A stretch of DNA of 64,000 nucleotides from Salinicola endophyticus (GTDB lineage Bacteria > Pseudomonadota > Gammaproteobacteria > Pseudomonadales > Halomonadaceae). The notes beneath the pieces are model-generated. The model searched no databases. It was not told where the DNA came from and saw nothing but the letters and a program-made list of their open reading frames with translations. The translations under genes were made by a program, and so were the position numbers. Positions within the stretch are counted from its first letter, which is position 1; the number at the start of each line of letters is the position of its first letter. The stretch lies in assembly GCF_040536835.1 (NCBI RefSeq), contig NZ_CP159578.1, positions 2,542,001-2,606,000 on the forward strand. The letters run 5' to 3'. Positions 18,401 through 26,516 of the stretch are shown here, piece by piece.

Positions 18401-18572
18401 GGGCACCGACGAGAACGCCGCCCTGCGTGCTCCGCTGGGAATCACCATCATCGGCGGTCTGGTGGTCAGCCAACTGCTCACGCTCTACACCACGCCGGTG
18501 GTCTATCTCTATCTCGACCGTCTGCATCGTCGCCTGCGCCCGCGACGCCTGGCCACCGAACTCGCTGACTGA
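15480..18572 (+). CDS. mdtC: RND efflux pump subunit (MdtC-like)
   Basis: The partner pump of 1030 residues, about the same length as MdtB but clearly diverged from it. Helix-4 aspartates are intact (IGFLVDDAIVVVENIAR) and VVKKNAIMLIDFA marks helix 10. The periplasmic loop has a Gly/Arg-rich insertion (GGRGPGRGGASA, about residues 600-612). No outer-membrane factor and no BaeSR-type regulator adjoin the operon, so a shared TolC is likely encoded elsewhere. It converges on the diguanylate cyclase with only 30 bases between. Confidence 0.9.
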   Translation: MSLSAPFVRRPVATLLLALAVVMLGSLAYQRLPVAPLPNVSFPTILVIANLTGANPETMASSVATPLERSLGRIPGITQMTSSSSSGSSRIIVQFDLDKDINVAAQEVQAAINDAQPLLPSAMTSRPSYRKLNPSAAPVLILSVTSNTLPTGELYRLADTQIAPPIAQVQGVGDVSVGGSSSPAVRVALDPRRLNHAGITLDAVAGALRAATTQSPTGFVQNIDHRWEIDTDSQLLEASDYDQVVIKRGTDGATVRLGDVATIRDGVEDRYNVGFQNDRPAVLLVISAASGANIIDTIAGVRERLDTIRAALPGDVDLSVELDRAPGIQASLHETQLTLLLAVVLVVLVVFVFLRNARATIIPSVAIPVSLVGTFAMMRVFDFSLDTLSLMALIVSIGFLVDDAIVVVENIARHIERGAPPLQAALDGAREVGFTVTAMSVSLVAVFIPLLLLGGFVGRLFHEFAVTLSLAIAVSLLVSLTLTPMLCARWLKPGRAQEPRWSRAIAGFGQRCLDLYARTLDIALKHRRLTLLSLLGVIVLNGYLYVAVDKGFVPEQDTGRLLGTMRADQSLSFDAASDKLRQVREQLTADPAVASVLGFMGGRGPGRGGASATLFITLKPQRSQSTQAIGNRLMASLQGMPGVSTFMFPLQDIRVGGRSTSASMYEITLKSDDLALLGEWSKKVQTAMEGVDGITAIDSDNRGEGQSAKLVVDRDLAARLGVDMRSIDTALGQAFAQSKIASLYDADEQRYVVMGVAAPYRQAPEAIGDLYVSGKNDTLVPISAFSHIERSTTPVSVNHQGQFAAATISFNLEDGVSLGEATARIRAAVDALRPPTAVQVDFEGSAGTFQSGIEAMPWLILAALVTVYLVLGILYESYIHPLTILSTLPSAGVGALLALMALDTPFTLIALIGIILLIGVVKKNAIMLIDFAVICEREQGMSPLEAIRHAALVRFRPIMMTTLAAILGALPLLLGTDENAALRAPLGITIIGGLVVSQLLTLYTTPVVYLYLDRLHRRLRPRRLATELAD

Positions 18573-18602
18573 GCGCCTAGCGAGGAGTAAGGCTCGCCGC
18601 GC

Positions 18603-19775
18603 TCAACCGGCGTGACGATAGCGCCCCTTGCCCGCCCGCTTGGCCTGATAGAGGGCGGCATCGGCGCGATCGATCAGCTTCACCAGATGCTCGGCGTCCA
18701 ACTGACGGAGATCGGCCTCGCGCGCAATGCCAATGCTCATCCCCACCCCGGGATAGATCTTGTCGAGCGCCTTGGCGGCCACCAATAGGCGCTCGGCGAT
18801 ATCCGACGCCAGGAACTCGCTGGCGCCGGCCAGCAGCAGCAGGAACTCGTCCCCACCCCAGCGCACGACGATATCCTTCTGTCGCAGCACCTGCTGCAGT
18901 AGCGCCGCCACGTCAACCAGCAGGGCGTCACCGGCCTCGTGGCCCTGGCGGTCATTGATCTGCTTGAAGCCGTCGAGATCGATATAGTAAAGCGTCGCCG
19001 GCAGCGTCCCCGCGATACTTCGGCGCAAGTCATCGAGCCGGCGATAGAAGCCGGGACGATTGTGGAGGCCGGTCAGATGATCGTGTTCCGCCTGGAAGCG
19101 GCTGCGACTCTCGCCCAACAGGGCCCGCTCGGCGAAGCCATTGAGATAGCAGCTGAACCATAGCGTGGCCAGCCAGTAGATCGGCCCCTGGGCGACGAAG
19201 ATCCAGTAAGCACTCTCCGCCTGGAACGGCACCGCCAGCTTGAGTGGCACATCGGCGAGCAGCACGAGCAGGACCGACAGCCGCGGCCGGCCAATGCACA
19301 GAGCGGGGAATGAGCTGGACACCACCAGCAAGGTACCGATGGCGACCAGCTTCAGCGACGGTGGCGCCGCAATGAGGGCATAGGCGCCGAGCCCGCCGAG
19401 CGTCAGCGCCCATAGCAGCGCGAGAATGAGAACCCCGTCCACCGGCGTGCTCTGGCCACGCTGCGCGCGCCGCTGGCGCCAGCGGTACTCCAGGACTCGG
19501 CCGGCCATCAGCCCGAGGTTGAGCGTCACCCAGGCCAGCATGAACGGCGAGGCCGTTTCGATCAGCAGGGCCACGCCGGCCATCAACGTACACGTCATTC
19601 CCGCCAACAGCAGCGGCAGGTGCATGATGGCGCCGCCGCTGAGTCGTGTCATCACCTCTTCCGGCAGCGTACGGTCACAGCCGCTGAGCCAACGCAGGAA
19701 TCGATACCGGGGCAAGGCGTGCTTCACGCTGTGCGCGCGCCGGCCAAGGGTCACGAGACGCAGAAAGAGTTTCAT
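18603..19775 (-). CDS. Membrane-bound diguanylate cyclase (GGDEF)
   Basis: It makes cyclic di-GMP from two GTP. The N-terminal about 215 residues contain some five to six hydrophobic helices forming a membrane sensor of no recognised family. The GGDEF domain follows from about residue 225 (AEHDHLTGLHNRPGF, YYIDLDGFKQINDRQGHEAGD, RWGGDEF). The catalytic signature is intact. A canonical inhibitory site RxxD (RQKD) lies five residues before it, so the enzyme should be active and product-inhibited. ATG 19775 is preceded by GGAAG. No EAL domain and no obvious partner. Confidence 0.93.
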   Translation of the reverse strand: MKLFLRLVTLGRRAHSVKHALPRYRFLRWLSGCDRTLPEEVMTRLSGGAIMHLPLLLAGMTCTLMAGVALLIETASPFMLAWVTLNLGLMAGRVLEYRWRQRRAQRGQSTPVDGVLILALLWALTLGGLGAYALIAAPPSLKLVAIGTLLVVSSSFPALCIGRPRLSVLLVLLADVPLKLAVPFQAESAYWIFVAQGPIYWLATLWFSCYLNGFAERALLGESRSRFQAEHDHLTGLHNRPGFYRRLDDLRRSIAGTLPATLYYIDLDGFKQINDRQGHEAGDALLVDVAALLQQVLRQKDIVVRWGGDEFLLLLAGASEFLASDIAERLLVAAKALDKIYPGVGMSIGIAREADLRQLDAEHLVKLIDRADAALYQAKRAGKGRYRHAG

Positions 19776-19992
19776 TCAGGCTTCCGTTGGAGATCGCGCG
19801 CGATCATATTGATGGTGACCAGTGATCGATGACGGCCATCACGGCGTGTGTCTCTGCGCCCCCCAGTGTGCCCTTGTCTCGTCTAGAGGCCTATCGGCAG
19901 GCGGCCAGGCGTGCTGAAGCGGGCTCGACTAGCCCAAAAGGATAAGAGCCACGACGCTAGCCAGCCGGCCTGGGATCCGCTAGTCTGAAAAC

Positions 19993-20018
19993 CAAATTCA
20001 AACGCTCGTCTGAATTTG
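19993..20018. promoter_or_regulatory. 26-bp palindrome before fadE, PsrA-like operator
   Basis: CAAATTCA and TGAATTTG form the outer arms of a dyad with only two mismatched pairs over 13. The core CAAAC-GCTC-GTCTG (19999-20012) is one base from the CAAAC-N4-GTTTG pattern bound by PsrA, the TetR-family fatty-acid regulator of Pseudomonas and relatives. It sits 66 bases before the fadE start, a suitable place for repression. The regulator gene is not in the window. The rest of the 309-bp gap shows nothing recognisable. Confidence 0.55.
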
Positions 20019-20084
20019 TGGGAGCGTCCCCCGCAGCGGTGTCTGCGGCCGGCACTCCCGACGTCTTCTCCTGCGGAGTTCGCC

Positions 20085-22553
20085 ATGATCACACTGCTGC
20101 TTCTCGTCGCCGCCATCGTCGGCTGTCTGGTCGTCATGCGCCGCGAGGCCGGCGCCCTGCCGGCCGTCGCGGTACTCGCCGTTCTCGGCGTACTGGGACT
20201 GGTTCTGGATGCCGAGATCATCGGCGTCCTGCTGCTGATCGGCGCCGCCGGCGTCGCCATATGCGGGCTCAAGCCGCTGCGTCGGCTGTGGCTGTCGCCG
20301 CGTCTGTTCAAGGTGTTCAAGAAGATCGCGCCCAAGGTCTCCGAGACCGAGCGCGTGGCGCTGGACGCCGGCACCGTCGCCTGGGATGGCGAGCTGTTCA
20401 GCGGTCGCCCCGACTGGAAACGCCTGCTGGCGTTCGACAACCCTGGGCTGAGCGACGAGGAGCAAGCCTTCGTCGATCACCAGTGCGCGGTCGCCGCCGG
20501 CATGTGCAACGCCTGGGAGATCGCGCGCGAGCGCGCCGACATGCCCCCCGAGCTGTGGGACTATCTGAAGAAAGAGCGCTTCTTCGGCATGATCATTCCC
20601 AAGGCCTACGGCGGCCTCGAATTCTCCGCCAAGGCGCAGTCGACGGTACTACAGAAGCTCGCCTTCAACGAGACCCTGATGAGTACCGTGGGCGTGCCCA
20701 ACTCGCTCGGTCCGGGTGAACTGCTGCTCAAGTACGGCACCGAAGAACAGAAAAACCACTATCTGCCGCGCCTGGCCGATGGCCGCGACATTCCCTGCTT
20801 CGCGCTGACCGGCCCGCGCGCCGGCAGCGACGCGACCTCGATCCCCGATGTGGGTATCGTCTGCCGCGGCATGCACGAAGGCAAGGAAGTGCTCGGCCTC
20901 AAGCTCACCTTCGAGAAGCGCTGGATCACCCTGGCGCCGATCGCCACCGTGGTCGGTCTGGCCTTCCGGATGTTCGACCCGGACAACCTGCTCGAACGCG
21001 GCGAGAGCGATATCGGCATCAGCTGCGCGCTGATCCCGCGTGATACCGAAGGCATGCAGATCGGCCGCCGCCACCATCCGATCGGCAGCCCGTTCATGAA
21101 CGGCCCGATTCGCGGCAAGGACGTGTTCATCCCGCTCGACTATCTGATCGGCGGGCTGGAGATGGCCGGCCAGGGCTGGCGCATGCTGGTCGAGTGCCTC
21201 TCGGTGGGCCGTTGCATCACCCTGCCCTCCGGCGCCGCCGGCACCGGGCGCTACGCGGTGGGCTGGACCGGCGGCTTCGCGCGTATCCGGCGCCAGTTCA
21301 ACATCGCCGTGGCCGACATGGAGGGGGTGCAGGAGCCGCTGGCGCGTCTCGCCGCCAAGGCCTACATCGCCCAGGCCGCAGTGATGCAGACCGCCAACAC
21401 CATCGACCATGGGGTCAAGCCGGCGGTGCCCTCGGCGATCCTCAAGAGCCAGCTGACCGAATTCCAGCGCGAGATCATGGTCGATGCCATGGACGTACAC
21501 GGTGGGCGTACCGTGACCCTGGGGCCGCGCAACTATCTGGGGATCGGTTTCAGTGCCACGCCGGTGTCGATCACCGTCGAGGGCGCCAACATCATGACCC
21601 GCAACCTGATGATCTTCGGCCAGGGCGCGATCCGCTGCCATCCCTACGTGCTCGACGAGCTGGCGGCCAAGGACAGCAATGACTTCGCGGCGTTCGACAA
21701 GCTCTTCTTCCGCCATACCGGGCTGATCTTCGGCAACGCCGCGCGCGCCTTCACCCAGGCACTGGGACTGGGCCGCGCCGAGGTACCGTTCGACTCCCTG
21801 GCCAAGCCCTATGCGCAGGAGGTGGCACGCCTCTCCTCCGCATTCGGGCTGTGCGCCGACGCCGCCATGGCCAGCCTGGGCGCCAAGCTCAAGCAGCGCG
21901 AGATGATCTCGGCGCGTCTGGGTGACGTGCTCTCCAACCTCTATCTGCTGTCGATGGTGCTCAAACAGTGGCACGACAGTGACCGGGTCGACGGTGAAGC
22001 CGCGCTGTTCCACTACAGCTGCCGCTTCCTGCTCAACCGCGCCGAGCAGGCGCTGGTGGAGCTCTATGAGAACCTGCCCAACCGTGCCCTGGCTCATCTG
22101 CTCGCCGGCGTGACGATGCCGCTGGGACGCCGCTGGCACAAGCCGCAGGACAGCCTGACCCGCGATATCGCCAAGGCGATCTCCACCGATACCGCCCTGC
22201 GTCACAAGCTCACCCGCAATACCTGGGACAGCTGGGAAGAGGGTCAGCAGGAGAACCCGCTGGTGCGCTACAACGCCCTGTTGGCCAACGCCGAGCGCGC
22301 CGAGAAGATCTATCGCACGCTGGCCAAGGCGCGCGCCAAGCGCGAACTGCCGGAAGCGGCGCTGCACCCCGAGCAGTGGATCGAAGCGGGTCTCGAGGCG
22401 GGCTTGCTGAGCGAAGAGGACGCCGCTTTCATGCGCGCCCACGAAGCCGAGGTGCTGGACATGCTGACGGTCGACGACTTCGACTTCGACGCCTTCACCA
22501 GCCAGCAGCCGAGTGCCAACCACGAGCGCCAGAACCACACCACGCCGGCGTGA
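20085..22553 (+). CDS. fadE: Acyl-CoA dehydrogenase FadE
   Basis: It catalyses the first oxidative step of beta-oxidation. The 822 residues match E. coli FadE (814). Two hydrophobic segments at the N-terminus (residues 1-20 and about 28-65) anchor it to the inner membrane. The acyl-CoA dehydrogenase core follows with MIIPKAYGGLEFSAKAQ, CFALTGPRAGSDATSIPD and the DVHGGRTVTLGPRNY region. The C-terminal third is the DUF1974-type extension specific to FadE. ATG 20085 has GGAG eight bases upstream; earlier in-frame codons run through the palindrome. Fatty-acid control through the upstream dyad is inferred. Confidence 0.95.
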   Translation: MITLLLLVAAIVGCLVVMRREAGALPAVAVLAVLGVLGLVLDAEIIGVLLLIGAAGVAICGLKPLRRLWLSPRLFKVFKKIAPKVSETERVALDAGTVAWDGELFSGRPDWKRLLAFDNPGLSDEEQAFVDHQCAVAAGMCNAWEIARERADMPPELWDYLKKERFFGMIIPKAYGGLEFSAKAQSTVLQKLAFNETLMSTVGVPNSLGPGELLLKYGTEEQKNHYLPRLADGRDIPCFALTGPRAGSDATSIPDVGIVCRGMHEGKEVLGLKLTFEKRWITLAPIATVVGLAFRMFDPDNLLERGESDIGISCALIPRDTEGMQIGRRHHPIGSPFMNGPIRGKDVFIPLDYLIGGLEMAGQGWRMLVECLSVGRCITLPSGAAGTGRYAVGWTGGFARIRRQFNIAVADMEGVQEPLARLAAKAYIAQAAVMQTANTIDHGVKPAVPSAILKSQLTEFQREIMVDAMDVHGGRTVTLGPRNYLGIGFSATPVSITVEGANIMTRNLMIFGQGAIRCHPYVLDELAAKDSNDFAAFDKLFFRHTGLIFGNAARAFTQALGLGRAEVPFDSLAKPYAQEVARLSSAFGLCADAAMASLGAKLKQREMISARLGDVLSNLYLLSMVLKQWHDSDRVDGEAALFHYSCRFLLNRAEQALVELYENLPNRALAHLLAGVTMPLGRRWHKPQDSLTRDIAKAISTDTALRHKLTRNTWDSWEEGQQENPLVRYNALLANAERAEKIYRTLAKARAKRELPEAALHPEQWIEAGLEAGLLSEEDAAFMRAHEAEVLDMLTVDDFDFDAFTSQQPSANHERQNHTTPA

Positions 22554-22558
22554 ACAGC

Positions 22559-22581
22559 GGCCGGGGGCGTCGCCCCCGGCC
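22559..22581 (+). terminator. First hairpin after fadE
   Basis: A perfect 11-bp stem GGCCGGGGGCG / CGCCCCCGGCC with one unpaired base starts five bases past the fadE stop. It has a pyrimidine tract but no T-run, so it probably acts together with the stronger hairpin at 22600. Confidence 0.6.
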
Positions 22582-22599
22582 TCTCTCTCCCCAACAGCC

Positions 22600-22633
22600 G
22601 CGGCCCCGTTCTCGAACGGGGCCGCATTTTTTT
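22600..22633 (+). terminator. Intrinsic terminator of fadE
   Basis: A perfect 12-bp stem GCGGCCCCGTTC / GAACGGGGCCGC with a two-base apex is followed by A and seven T residues (22627-22633). Confidence 0.95.
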
Positions 22634-22683
22634 GCGCACCCGGGGCGCTTAAAGGCTCGGGCTGGCAGCGAATGACAATCCGG

Positions 22684-23391
22684 CTACTGCTCCAGCACCT
22701 GCAGCTGGACGTCGGCGGTGCCGTCGTCGATCAGCCCCAGCTTCTCGGCAGCCCGCTGCGACAGATCGATGATGCGCCCGGGGACGAAGGGCCCGCGATC
22801 GTTGATTCGCACGATGGCGCTGTCCCCGGTACTCAGATGCGTCACCTTGACCCGGGTACCGAACGGCAGCGTCTTGTGCGCTGCGGTCATCGCCCGGCCA
22901 TCGTAGGGTTCACCGCTGGCGGTCAGCCGCCCTTCGAAATAGGGCGCGTAATAGGTCGCTTCGCCGACCCGGCGGCGCTGATTGGGCACCGGGCGCGGCT
23001 CGCGCGTATGCGCCACCACTGGCCCCGGCCCCTTGCGCTTGCCGGCAGCCTTGCCGGTGGCGCTGGTCGCGGCCGGCGGGGCGTCCGGCTGGGTGGCCTG
23101 GGGCGTGGCACAGCCGGCCAGTAGCAGCCCCATGGCGAGCGCGGAGAGCAGCGCTCGCCACCCGAGTGCGGCACGCCCAGGCTGCACCGGTGGCGGATCA
23201 GAGCGGGATGAATCGGCACCGGGCAGGTGGTCGCGAACGACGGCGCCAGCCCGGGCAGGCGGCGTGGAAACATCGAGTGTGGAAACATCGAGCGTGGAAA
23301 CATCGATGGTGGCCATAAGTTGCAGGTCTCTCGGCAAGCGGGGCGCGATGGCGAATCGCGGGACATCACGGCTGACGGAAGCTGCGCTCAT
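22684..23391 (-). CDS. rlpA: RlpA-like septal lytic transglycosylase lipoprotein
   Basis: The C-terminal about 90 residues are a double-psi beta-barrel of RlpA type (GEATYYAPYFEGRLTASGE, PFGTRVKVTHL, RINDRGPFVPGR), which cleaves glycan strands lacking stem peptides at the septum. A lipobox LLAGC follows a hydrophobic segment but only near residue 94 from the ATG at 23391, far too deep for a normal signal peptide. That ATG overlaps the stop of the transporter upstream (ATGA), arguing for coupling. A later ATG at 23316 shortens the leader to about 67 residues. The true start is unsettled. No SPOR domain is present, unlike E. coli RlpA. The leader contains a 15-bp triplicate giving DVSTL repeats. 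Confidence 0.85.
   Translation of the reverse strand: MSAASVSRDVPRFAIAPRLPRDLQLMATIDVSTLDVSTLDVSTPPARAGAVVRDHLPGADSSRSDPPPVQPGRAALGWRALLSALAMGLLLAGCATPQATQPDAPPAATSATGKAAGKRKGPGPVVAHTREPRPVPNQRRRVGEATYYAPYFEGRLTASGEPYDGRAMTAAHKTLPFGTRVKVTHLSTGDSAIVRINDRGPFVPGRIIDLSQRAAEKLGLIDDGTADVQLQVLEQ
23264..23308. repeat. 15-bp tandem triplicate in the rlpA leader
   Basis: Three units of GTGGAAACATCGAGT type (last two bases vary) lie head to tail. On the coding strand they encode three DVST(L) pentapeptides in the rlpA N-terminal extension, keeping frame. Confidence 0.8.
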
Positions 23392-25181
23392 GATAACGGC
23401 CAAATGAGCAAGATGAGAGGAATCGCGGTGAGCGTGACCACCGCCGACAGCGGCAGCCCCAGCTTCCAGTAATCGCGGAAACGATAGCCCCCCGGCCCCA
23501 TCACCAAGGTATTGGACTGATGCCCGATCGGGGTGAGGAAGGCGCAGGAGGCGCTCACCGCCACCGCCATCAGAAACGGATCGAGCGAGACCTGCATGCC
23601 GCTGGCCAGATTGGCTGCGATCGGCGCCATCAATAGCGCCGCGGCGGCATTGTTGATGACGTTGGAGAGCAGCAGCGTGAGCACGAACAGCGCCGTCAGG
23701 GTGACCACCGGCGGCCAGCCGCTGCCCGCCGACATCATGCTGTCGGCGATCATCTGCGCCCCACCGCTGGTCTCCAGCGCCTTGCCCACCGGCAGCATCG
23801 CCGCCAGCAGCACGATCACCGAGCCCTCGATCGCGTCATATCCCTCCCGCAGTGGCAGCACGCCCAGGGCCAGGGTGATCAGCGCCGCCAGCGACATGGC
23901 GATGGCCGCGGGCAGCAGGTCGAACACCATGGCGGCGATCGCCAACGCGAAGATGCCCACCGACAGCCACAGCTGGCGCGGCTGCCCCAGCGCCAGCTTG
24001 CGGCTGGCCAGCGGCAGACAGCCCAGGGTCGACAGGCTCTCGCTCAGGTTGTTCTCGTCGCCCTGCAGCAGCAGGACATCGCCGGGCTGGAAGCGCACCT
24101 CGCGCAGGCGCTGCTTGAGGCGGGTGCCATCGCGGGAGACCGCCACCAGATGCAGGCCGTGCTGATTCAACAGGCGCAATTGGGAAACGGTGCGGTTGAT
24201 CATCATCGAATCGTTGCGCACCACCACCTCGACCAGTTGCAGCTCATCGGCATCGAGCCGGGGCCGCGCGGCATCGCTATCCTCGTCATCCTCGCCGCTG
24301 GCGCTGATGCTCAGTCCGGCCTTGTCCTCGAGCAGCTTGAGATCCTCCGGGCCCGCCTCCAGCAGCAGGATGTCGCCGGCAGCCAGGGGGCCGAAGAAGC
24401 GGTGGCCGGAATAACGCTCTTCACCACGCAGCACGGCCAGTACCGGCACCGGATCGCCGCACACCTCGCGCAACTCGCGCAGGCCCCAGCCCACCGCCTT
24501 GGCGTCCTCGTTGACGTGCAGCTCGCTGAGATAGGCCGAGGTCTCGAACAGCTCGTCGGCAGACGCCTGCCCCTGGCGCTGCGGCGTCAGCCGCCCGCCC
24601 AGCAGGATCATGAAGGCGAGCCCCACCAGCGCCACCGCACCGCCTACCGGAGCGAAGTCGAACATGCTGAACGGCCCCTCGCCCTGCCCGGCGCGGAACG
24701 CGCTGATGATGATATTGGGCGGCGTGCCGATGAGCGTGATCAGCCCGCCCAGCAGCGAGCCGAAAGCCAGCGGCATCAACAGCAGCGAGGGTGAGGTGTC
24801 GTGCTCGCGGGCGACACGCACCGCCACCGGCAGCAGCAGCGCCAACGCACCGACGTTGTTCATCATCGCCGAGAGTAGGATCACCGTCGCCGTGAGCACC
24901 GTGAGCTGCCAGATCGGCCGGCTGCCGGCCTTGAGCGTCTTCTCGGCGATCCAGTCGACCACGCCGGCGTGCTCGAAGCCACGACTCAGGATCAACACCG
25001 CGGCGACAGTGATCACCGCCGGGTGGCCGAAACCGGAAAACGCCTGATCGGCGGGCACCAGCCCCAGCAGCACGCTCGCCAGTAGCGCCGCCATGGCCAC
25101 CATGTCGTAACGAAAGCGCCCCCAGACGAAGGCGACCAGGGTCAGAAAGAGTACCGCGAAGACCCAGTAAGCATCCTGCAT
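23388..25181 (-). CDS. SLC13-family sodium/anion transporter with two RCK_C domains
   Basis: An inner-membrane carrier of 597 residues. Two hydrophobic halves (about residues 1-195 and 395-597) carry the mirrored signature of the divalent anion:Na+ symporter group (MNNVGALALLLPVA and IGTPPNI in the first, SNVINNAAAALLMAP and TPIGHQSNTLVMGPGGYRF in the second). Between them are two TrkA-C/RCK_C domains (about 210-285 and 300-380), typical of the YfbS/SAC1 type thought to carry sulfate or other anions. ATG 25181 has AAGGAG upstream. The substrate cannot be told from sequence. The stop overlaps the rlpA start. Confidence 0.88.
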   Translation of the reverse strand: MQDAYWVFAVLFLTLVAFVWGRFRYDMVAMAALLASVLLGLVPADQAFSGFGHPAVITVAAVLILSRGFEHAGVVDWIAEKTLKAGSRPIWQLTVLTATVILLSAMMNNVGALALLLPVAVRVAREHDTSPSLLLMPLAFGSLLGGLITLIGTPPNIIISAFRAGQGEGPFSMFDFAPVGGAVALVGLAFMILLGGRLTPQRQGQASADELFETSAYLSELHVNEDAKAVGWGLRELREVCGDPVPVLAVLRGEERYSGHRFFGPLAAGDILLLEAGPEDLKLLEDKAGLSISASGEDDEDSDAARPRLDADELQLVEVVVRNDSMMINRTVSQLRLLNQHGLHLVAVSRDGTRLKQRLREVRFQPGDVLLLQGDENNLSESLSTLGCLPLASRKLALGQPRQLWLSVGIFALAIAAMVFDLLPAAIAMSLAALITLALGVLPLREGYDAIEGSVIVLLAAMLPVGKALETSGGAQMIADSMMSAGSGWPPVVTLTALFVLTLLLSNVINNAAAALLMAPIAANLASGMQVSLDPFLMAVAVSASCAFLTPIGHQSNTLVMGPGGYRFRDYWKLGLPLSAVVTLTAIPLILLIWPLS

Positions 25182-25248
25182 GGGTATGACTCCTTGTCGA
25201 GCGCTGCCACCCGCCCTGCTTGGTCAGAAAACCCTGCCCGCAGCAGCG

Positions 25249-25286
25249 AAAAAGCCGGCAGCGCCCGATAGGCGTTGCCGGCTTTT
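25249..25286 (-). terminator. Terminator of the quinone oxidoreductase gene (bidirectional shape)
   Basis: GCCGGCAGCGCC / GGCGTTGCCGGC (12 pairs including a G-T) with loop CGATA is flanked by five A on the left and four T on the right. On the reverse strand it ends in a U-run and lies 56 bases past the stop at 25342. Confidence 0.85.
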
Positions 25287-25341
25287 GCAGCATAGGTCAT
25301 TGTCACGCTGGCGCCCGTGCGCCGGCGCTCACGGGCGCGGC

Positions 25342-26319
25342 TCAGGGAATCAGAATCGTCGATCCGGTGGTGCGCCGCGCGGCCAGCGCCTCCTGCGCCT
25401 TGCCCGCGTCAGCCAGATCGAAACGCTGGGCGATATCCATCTTGACCTTGCCACTCTCGAGCAGATCGAACAGATCCAGGCTCATCTCATCCAGCCGTTC
25501 AGGCGTGTCGGCGTAGCCATTGAGACTGGGACGGGTCAGATAGAGCGAGCCCTTCTGGTTGAGAATGCCGATATTGACCCCCTCTACCGCGCCGGAGGCG
25601 TTGCCGAAGCTCACCATCAGCCCGCGTGGGGCGAGACAGTCGAGCGAGGTGGTGAAGGTGTCCTTGCCCACCGAGTCGTAGACCACCGGCACCATGGCAC
25701 CACCAGTCAGCTCGCGTACCCGCTCGGCGACGTTCTCATTGCGGTAGTTGATCGTCGCCCAGGCGCCGTTGCGCTTGGCCAGCTCGGCCTTCTCGTCAGA
25801 GCCCACGGTGCCGATCACCTTGACGTCGAGCGCCTTGGCCCACTGGCAGGCGATCGAGCCCACACCGCCGGCCGCGGCATGGAACAGGATCGTCTCGCCA
25901 CCCTCCAGCGGAAAGGTCTGGCGCAGCAGGTACTGCACCGTCAGCCCCTTGAGCATCGAGGCGGCGGCGATCTCGAAGGAGATGTCCTCGGGCAGCTTGA
26001 CCACTTTCTCCGCCGGCAGCACGTGCAGCTGCGAGTAGGCGCCCAGGGGCCCCTGGGCATAAGCGACGCGGTCACCGACAGCGAGGTGGGTCACACCTTC
26101 GCCCACCGCCTCGACCACCCCGGCCCCTTCGGTACCCAGCCCCGACGGCAGCGACGGCGCCGGATAGAGCCCGGTGCGGAAGTAGATATCGATGAAGTTG
26201 AGGCCGATGGCACGGTTCTCGATGCGCACTTCGCCCGCCTGGGGCGCTGCCGGTTCGAAGTCGACATACTCGAGCACCTCGGGGCCGCCGGTGCGAGAAA
26301 ACTGAATGCGCTTGACCAT
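25342..26319 (-). CDS. qorA: NADPH:quinone oxidoreductase, MDR family
   Basis: A soluble zinc-free medium-chain reductase of 325 residues that reduces quinones with NADPH. The start MVKRIQFSRTGGPEVLEYVD is typical of Qor. The substrate-domain GLNFIDIYFRTGLYP and the Rossmann motif AAAGGVGSIACQWAK are present, while the structural-zinc cysteines of alcohol dehydrogenases are absent. ATG 26319 is chosen because AAGGAC precedes it and family members begin there; the open frame extends 49 codons further without a good site. It is a single-gene unit with its own terminator. Confidence 0.93.
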   Translation of the reverse strand: MVKRIQFSRTGGPEVLEYVDFEPAAPQAGEVRIENRAIGLNFIDIYFRTGLYPAPSLPSGLGTEGAGVVEAVGEGVTHLAVGDRVAYAQGPLGAYSQLHVLPAEKVVKLPEDISFEIAAASMLKGLTVQYLLRQTFPLEGGETILFHAAAGGVGSIACQWAKALDVKVIGTVGSDEKAELAKRNGAWATINYRNENVAERVRELTGGAMVPVVYDSVGKDTFTTSLDCLAPRGLMVSFGNASGAVEGVNIGILNQKGSLYLTRPSLNGYADTPERLDEMSLDLFDLLESGKVKMDIAQRFDLADAGKAQEALAARRTTGSTILIP

Positions 26320-26516
26320 GAACTGTCCTTGTGGGGAAACGGGTTGAGCTTGGCTTGCTTGGCGTGCGTCGTGGTATCGGACGAAACGAACCGAAGCCCT
26401 ATCCGATACTTCAGCCTTGTCCAATACCTCATCCAAGCGCCATTCGCCAGCCGGGTCAAGCCACACGCCGCGAACGGGCCCGCCCGGCGCCCGGATGCTC
26501 GGCCCGCTCGAGGGGG

